NCBI RefSeq assembly: GCF_001649575.2
Contig: NC_051434.1
Coordinates: forward strand, 16,506,691 to 16,570,690
DNA: 64,000 bases
Source of the DNA: Kryptolebias marmoratus
Lineage: Eukaryota > Chordata > Actinopteri > Cyprinodontiformes > Rivulidae
Reading direction: 5' to 3'
The translations under genes and the position numbers were made by a program. Positions 59,401 to 64,000 of the stretch are shown here, one piece after another (within the stretch, counting starts at the first letter, position 1; each line of letters begins with the position of its first letter). The notes beneath the pieces were generated by a model, which did no database searches, had not been told where the DNA came from, and saw only the letters and a list, made by a program, of their open reading frames with translations.

Positions 59401-62400
59401 TTCTTTATCTATGATTTCCTTCGCTCTGTTCATCTTTTTGCCCACTTAGGAAGCAATAATGTTTTCTCCAGGCACCATCAGAAAGCATAAGTGTAGGAGG
59501 TGAGGCCACAGCCGTTCAAATTAGAATTAATTAACCGTGTGGTGTGGGAGGCGTTCATGTGTGTGAAATTATCGGCGTTACCTTAGGTCTGAGAAATATA
59601 CTTTTAGGTGTTTCGGTGTGTGCGAGTCTGAACTCAAGTGTATGAGACGAGGGTAACGTCTTCCAGGCACTTTGTTTCCTCACCTTTCAGAGTGGGCGAG
59701 CAGAATTTCACCACTCCTGTGAGGTCTGTTTGTTAAGTTTCATGCAAAACACATCTGGCCAGAGGCCTGGTTTAAAAACTGTAGTGTCCAGTTTGTGATG
59801 ATGGATGAGATTTTTTTAAAAATGCACAGAACGGTTGTATGCTAAAATCGAGAATCAAAGCCCTCACAAAAGGGCATTTGCTGCAGCTTTAGTATACAGT
59901 TAGTAAATACTAAATAATGCATTGCTTTAATAATGCATCTGAGTCACTTTCATTGTCTTACACTGAAACGTGTGCCCCTCCGACAAACCTCATTTTGGAG
60001 GAGCTTCTCCAGCTTCTTTTTGTTGAAAACTTCCCGTTTTCATAGTGAGACTTCCTGTTGAATGTTCTGGGGTTTGAAATACACAGCAATTCTCTTTCTA
60101 ATTTCTAAAAGCAGTATTTCACTTGGCTTCAGCTGTTGGGACACTACTCTCAAAATTTGCGTAAAACCGCAAAAAAATAGGCAGATTTTTTTCTTGCAGT
60201 CTCACTGAATTGTGAGTGTTTGAGTGCAGCAAACATTGTGAATGACCACTTTTTGAAAGTCAAGACCTGTTTTTATGGACACGGCTTGCAAAACAATATT
60301 CTTGACCCTCTCCAACCACATCGCACCCGCTTCGGTCCACTTTGTACCCATATTTATGAGTTAATCTGCTGGAGTACATTTTGACGAGCTTTCTTAAAAA
60401 GAATTATTATGGTTTTAGACTTTGCCCCAGATGTTGATCCTGATGTCAAAATACAGGTGTAGCGTTCTTCAGACAGGTTGGAGACGCTCAAGCTGGGGTG
60501 TTTTCCAGTCCCAACCTCAAAACCCAACATAAAAAGTGGTGACAGCTGCACTGATAAACTATATATTCACACTTCTGTCGGTTTGTAACTTATTAAATCA
60601 GTCATATAAATAACACTGTATAATCTTTATCAGTTGCTACATTGTTTGAAAGCAGAAAATGCTGGGAAATATATTATCAGCTTTGATCACTAAATGTTAT
60701 TGAGCCCAACAATCAGCAAATCCTTCTGGTTTTCCAACACACACAATAAAGGTTGGATGTGTTGTCATTCCCAGGCAGGAGTTCTCACTTATGGCTAAAT
60801 CTGAACAAACAGGAGGAACAAGACATGAGACTGACCCAAAGTCCTGTGGGTTTGGACCACTGACTATAAAGATGGTTGTTCTTCTCAAAATCCCTGTAAA
60901 CATAACCCTACCATCAGTTAGAGAAACTTTAATCATTTTACATTGTCTTCCTAAAATTAAAGGTAGTCTTTGCAAAGTTATGAAGTTCAATTTTAAAAAA
61001 ATCTTTTTTTTTCTTATAAGTTCTTAAATTAAAAATCTGTGAATGGCTGCAAAGTACCACATGAGTTTGTTTACCTCTGGAAACAGCTGACGCTCAGTAA
61101 AGTATGCAGATAAAAAGATAGGTTAGGTTGAAACTGTAACAAACTTTTTGCAGAAGCTGATCCCTGATATTAATTCTTGACAGCTGTCTGACTCAATCTT
61201 TCCCTCTTCTTTCGTTTTTAGCAGCAGATTCAGTTTTATATTTTTGTATAAACGTCTTCTTCAAGATTCTGCGCTTGTCCAATACCTCCATATTTGTTTA
61301 CCTACAGAGACAACAGTCAGCGTAATGTGACTCAAGCTTCCATGTGGTTTCCAGCAGATTCAGCTTTATTTACAATGAGTCTATACCTACATTTCAGGAG
61401 TTTGCAGTGAGTCCTTTTAACAGGATGTACAGTCATAACAAATAGTAATACACAATATCTGTTTTAAAGTTTTACATATCCGAACATAAAAAAAAGTTTT
61501 GGCAATCAGAATTTAAGGGTAATATGTTTAATGAACATTAAAGAAATCAGATAAGACAGTCATTTTTATACAAAAATGAATTCAAAACCTTACTGTGGGG
61601 AAAGCACTTCTTTTTCTCTCTGCCTCCAAAGAAATTCGGAGGATTAGCAGCAGCCAGGTGCTGCTGCTAAAATGGAGTCAGAGAGAAACCATGACACTTT
61701 AAATGACAGTTGGGAGCTCAGTAAATGATATAACTACTAAATCAACAGCAACCTCCTCAACGTTTTTCTTTTTAATCTGTTTTTTTTTCTCTTTTTTTAA
61801 CTGAATTTCGTGCAGCCACACAGCAATTATGCAGTCATTTATGCATCTGTCAGTGGGTTAAATCTTTCAGTGCAACCAAGTTCTTTGTGCAGGTGTTGGC
61901 TAGAAACAAAGAGGTTTGGCAGCACTTGCTTTAATAACCTTAATGGAGAGAAGGAGGAAATGGAACCAGATGCAGGATTGAGAGGCGGGAGAGGGAAGGC
62001 AGAAATAAGGTGCCAAGAAATAGATACTGAACAGGTAAGCAAGACAGAGACACCAGCAGAAAAAACAACAACAACAATGGACTGACAGTGACAAGTGAAA
62101 ACAAAGGACTGGATAAACACTGAGGGAGTAAACGACAGACAGGTGTGATGATTGACAAATTAGAACCAGGTGTGCGGGGGAAGCAGAGGGCAAAACTAAC
62201 GAAGCAGAAACAAGAACTAAAGTACGAAACAAATAACAGAACAAGGCCATGGAAAGCCAGAAAACTCAAGTTTCAACTCACTGAAAAGCCACAACATTAT
62301 GACCTTACATCCTGGCACTTACATGAATAGTAGGCCCCCTCTAAATTAAATGAAGACCCCTGCTATGACATAAAATCACCCAGATGGTCTTTGCAGGTTC

Positions 62401-64000
62401 TTGGCGAGATCTTCAGGTGTGTATTTAAGAGCTAGTCTAATCCTTTTTAAAGTGATGTTCTGCCAGTAGTTATCAATAGTTACTACCTTATCAGCTGCAA
62501 AATCAGTCAAAAGTCTTCTTCATCTAGGCTAGGCTAATGGCTAACTGAACAAGACCCATTGTTTAGAGTTTTTCAGGCTTGTGAAACTCAACCTTATCAA
62601 ATAATGACACCCTGTGCTCTGTCAAAGAATGTTACACTAACTAATATTAGACCTCTACACTTTTGCAGGACATCGTTTCTTTAATTTGTCGCCCTTTTTT
62701 CGACCAAACAATGTCCGTGTTATTACACGGATGTCTGTGCTAAACATAGATAGATTGTTAGAAGCTGATGGCGCTGAGGCTGCTCAATGTATCCGTCCAC
62801 CAGGAGCTGAGTGAGCTTTAGGACTGACGACTAATCAGGCGAACTGATACATTTATCCGTTACCTTTGACATATACACGGTCTGTTTCTGTGGGTCTATG
62901 CCGAGCACATTTTCATACTAACAGTGTTGTGTAAAGGTGTAGAGGTTTAATACTAACAAATGTAGCATTCAGGTATGTTCATTTTGAGAGAGTAATTTTG
63001 CAAGTCTAAAATACGATAAATACTAAGCCCTTGATTGGCTAAACAGTATCCTAGCCTGGGCGACGACTTCCTTAGTAACTATTAACGACTTTTTGACAGA
63101 ACATCACTGCAAAAATGACGACTATTCCTTGAAGAACACAGTGGGCTCCACATTATGTGTAATAGAGTGTGATAGGTTTCTCAGTGGTTTTGACAGAGTA
63201 CAAAACTTCTGTAGGAAGTTGAAGTGGTTTATCGTTGTTAAGGCAGCGTATCGAGGGCCTGGGTAGAGTTTGTTGGCAGTGTATCCAAAACTGGACCGGC
63301 ATGGCTTGGTCATTGATAACTTGAAGCAGGACTGACCACTGCCCTCATGCATAGGGCACGACTGTGATCAAGGACATGGAAACAACAGATGCTTGCGGTG
63401 GTAGCATGGCGCGATCTTCTGGCACGTGCTGGGGTGGGCAAAGAAGAGCAGCTTGGAGACAAGGAAACTAGAACAAGAGAAAACTATTTGGCAAGTAAGA
63501 GTGTGACAGTGTCACGACTGCAGGGTCATCATCCAGTGTGAGGTCTCAGATCACGAGAGCCTTGGAGTCCTATTGAATCCAGTTTCAAGTGTGAAACCTG
63601 AACACTCACACAAAGCCATGAGAGAAAGGAAACAACAGCAAATAAAATGTCACACTTTTGGTGTAAATCTTTTTAGACTTAGAGCAACAAGGAAAAGTAC
63701 CTTAAACGCAGATTTTTTTTTTCATTACTCTGTAAGATGTGTAGGTTTCATTTCCACACAACGAAGCTTTTCCATTTCCTTTGAGGGGCTGCGGGCAACG
63801 TTTCCTCATCGTGTGAATGAATCTCCATGGAGATCAAGCTCCGGTACGGACAGGACAGAAAGAACTATTACACCGTGTGCTCCCCATCAATTGTCCTGAC
63901 ACTCGGGTTGATGAGCCCGATGTCATCTCACCGCAGCAATGGACCCATTACGATGGAAGCGGTCGCACGTATTATGATGTGCAAATTGTCCAAATCTTCT
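59401..64000. other. Region upstream of cck, no gene recognised
   Basis: No exon of a known family on either strand. Open frames at 60697-60990 and 63122-63352 (reverse) lack domains, splice context or codon bias I can support. An A-rich repeat-like block lies at 61940-62290. The next gene on the human map beyond CCK is not visible. Confidence 0.45.
61940..62290. repeat. A-rich repeat-like block
   Basis: AACAGGTAAGCAAGACAGAG, ACAGACAGGTGTGATGATTG and ACCAGGTGTG with AAACAAATAACAGAACAAGG resemble the 52450-52920 insert in composition and order of short phrases, suggesting a shared retroelement. No coding frame supports this. Confidence 0.35.

Noticed and set aside
60697..60990. 97-residue reverse-strand frame
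   Set aside because: No domain, no splice context and no neighbour that would need it; length is within chance for this composition.
63122..63352. 76-residue reverse-strand frame with a protein-like look
   Set aside because: I could not link it to any family or to further exons; possibly a retroelement remnant, so left uncalled.

Overview
This window is vertebrate nuclear DNA, almost certainly from a spiny-rayed (percomorph-type) teleost fish. It holds five protein-coding genes with GT-AG introns and fish-typical orthologs, set among fish-type mobile elements: Tc1/mariner relics, L2- and RTE-clade LINE ends, tRNA-like SINEs, and hAT- and Harbinger-like MITEs. There are no prokaryotic operons, CRISPR arrays or phage. 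Two assembly gaps (N runs) lie at 42319-42514 and 58560-58572. I rebuilt every gene model by hand from splice sites, reading-frame phase and protein-family similarity.

Layout from left to right. 1426-4547 (+): the last six exons of sh3bp5, whose 5' exons lie outside the window. 8720-15981 (+): a complete 11-exon secreted papain-family cysteine protease with a long N-terminal extension, of the kind named digestive cysteine proteinase or counting-factor-associated-protein-D-like in fish. 18650-26984 (-): a complete 10-exon SLC22-family organic ion transporter, closest by eye to SLC22A13/OAT10, tail-to-tail with the protease. About 29.3-47.8 kb (+): trak1, the mitochondrial motor adaptor, with at least 18 exons, head-to-head with the transporter. 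55457-58315 (-): cck (cholecystokinin), complete with a TATA box, an untranslated first exon and three coding exons, tail-to-tail with trak1. From 58.6 to 64 kb I find no gene.

In human, TRAK1 and CCK are also neighbours on 3p22, and SLC22A13 and SH3BP5 are on the same chromosome arm. The window therefore looks like a conserved ancestral vertebrate linkage block rather than a functional cluster; the genes have unrelated jobs (RAB11/JNK signalling, proteolysis, organic ion transport, mitochondrial motility, gut/brain peptide hormone).

The more interesting observations are: a likely alternative trak1 first exon at 34014-34104 whose splice phase fits exon 3; an in-frame stop and no AUG in the apparent upstream trak1 first coding exon; a GC-AG intron in trak1; four arrays of a roughly 305-bp tandem repeat confined to trak1 introns plus single copies elsewhere; a 740-bp purine-rich degenerate minisatellite; a nested hAT-like insertion in sh3bp5; an E-box cluster ahead of the protease; and a motif-dense GC-rich segment upstream of cck. 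I found no evidence of a novel multi-gene system.
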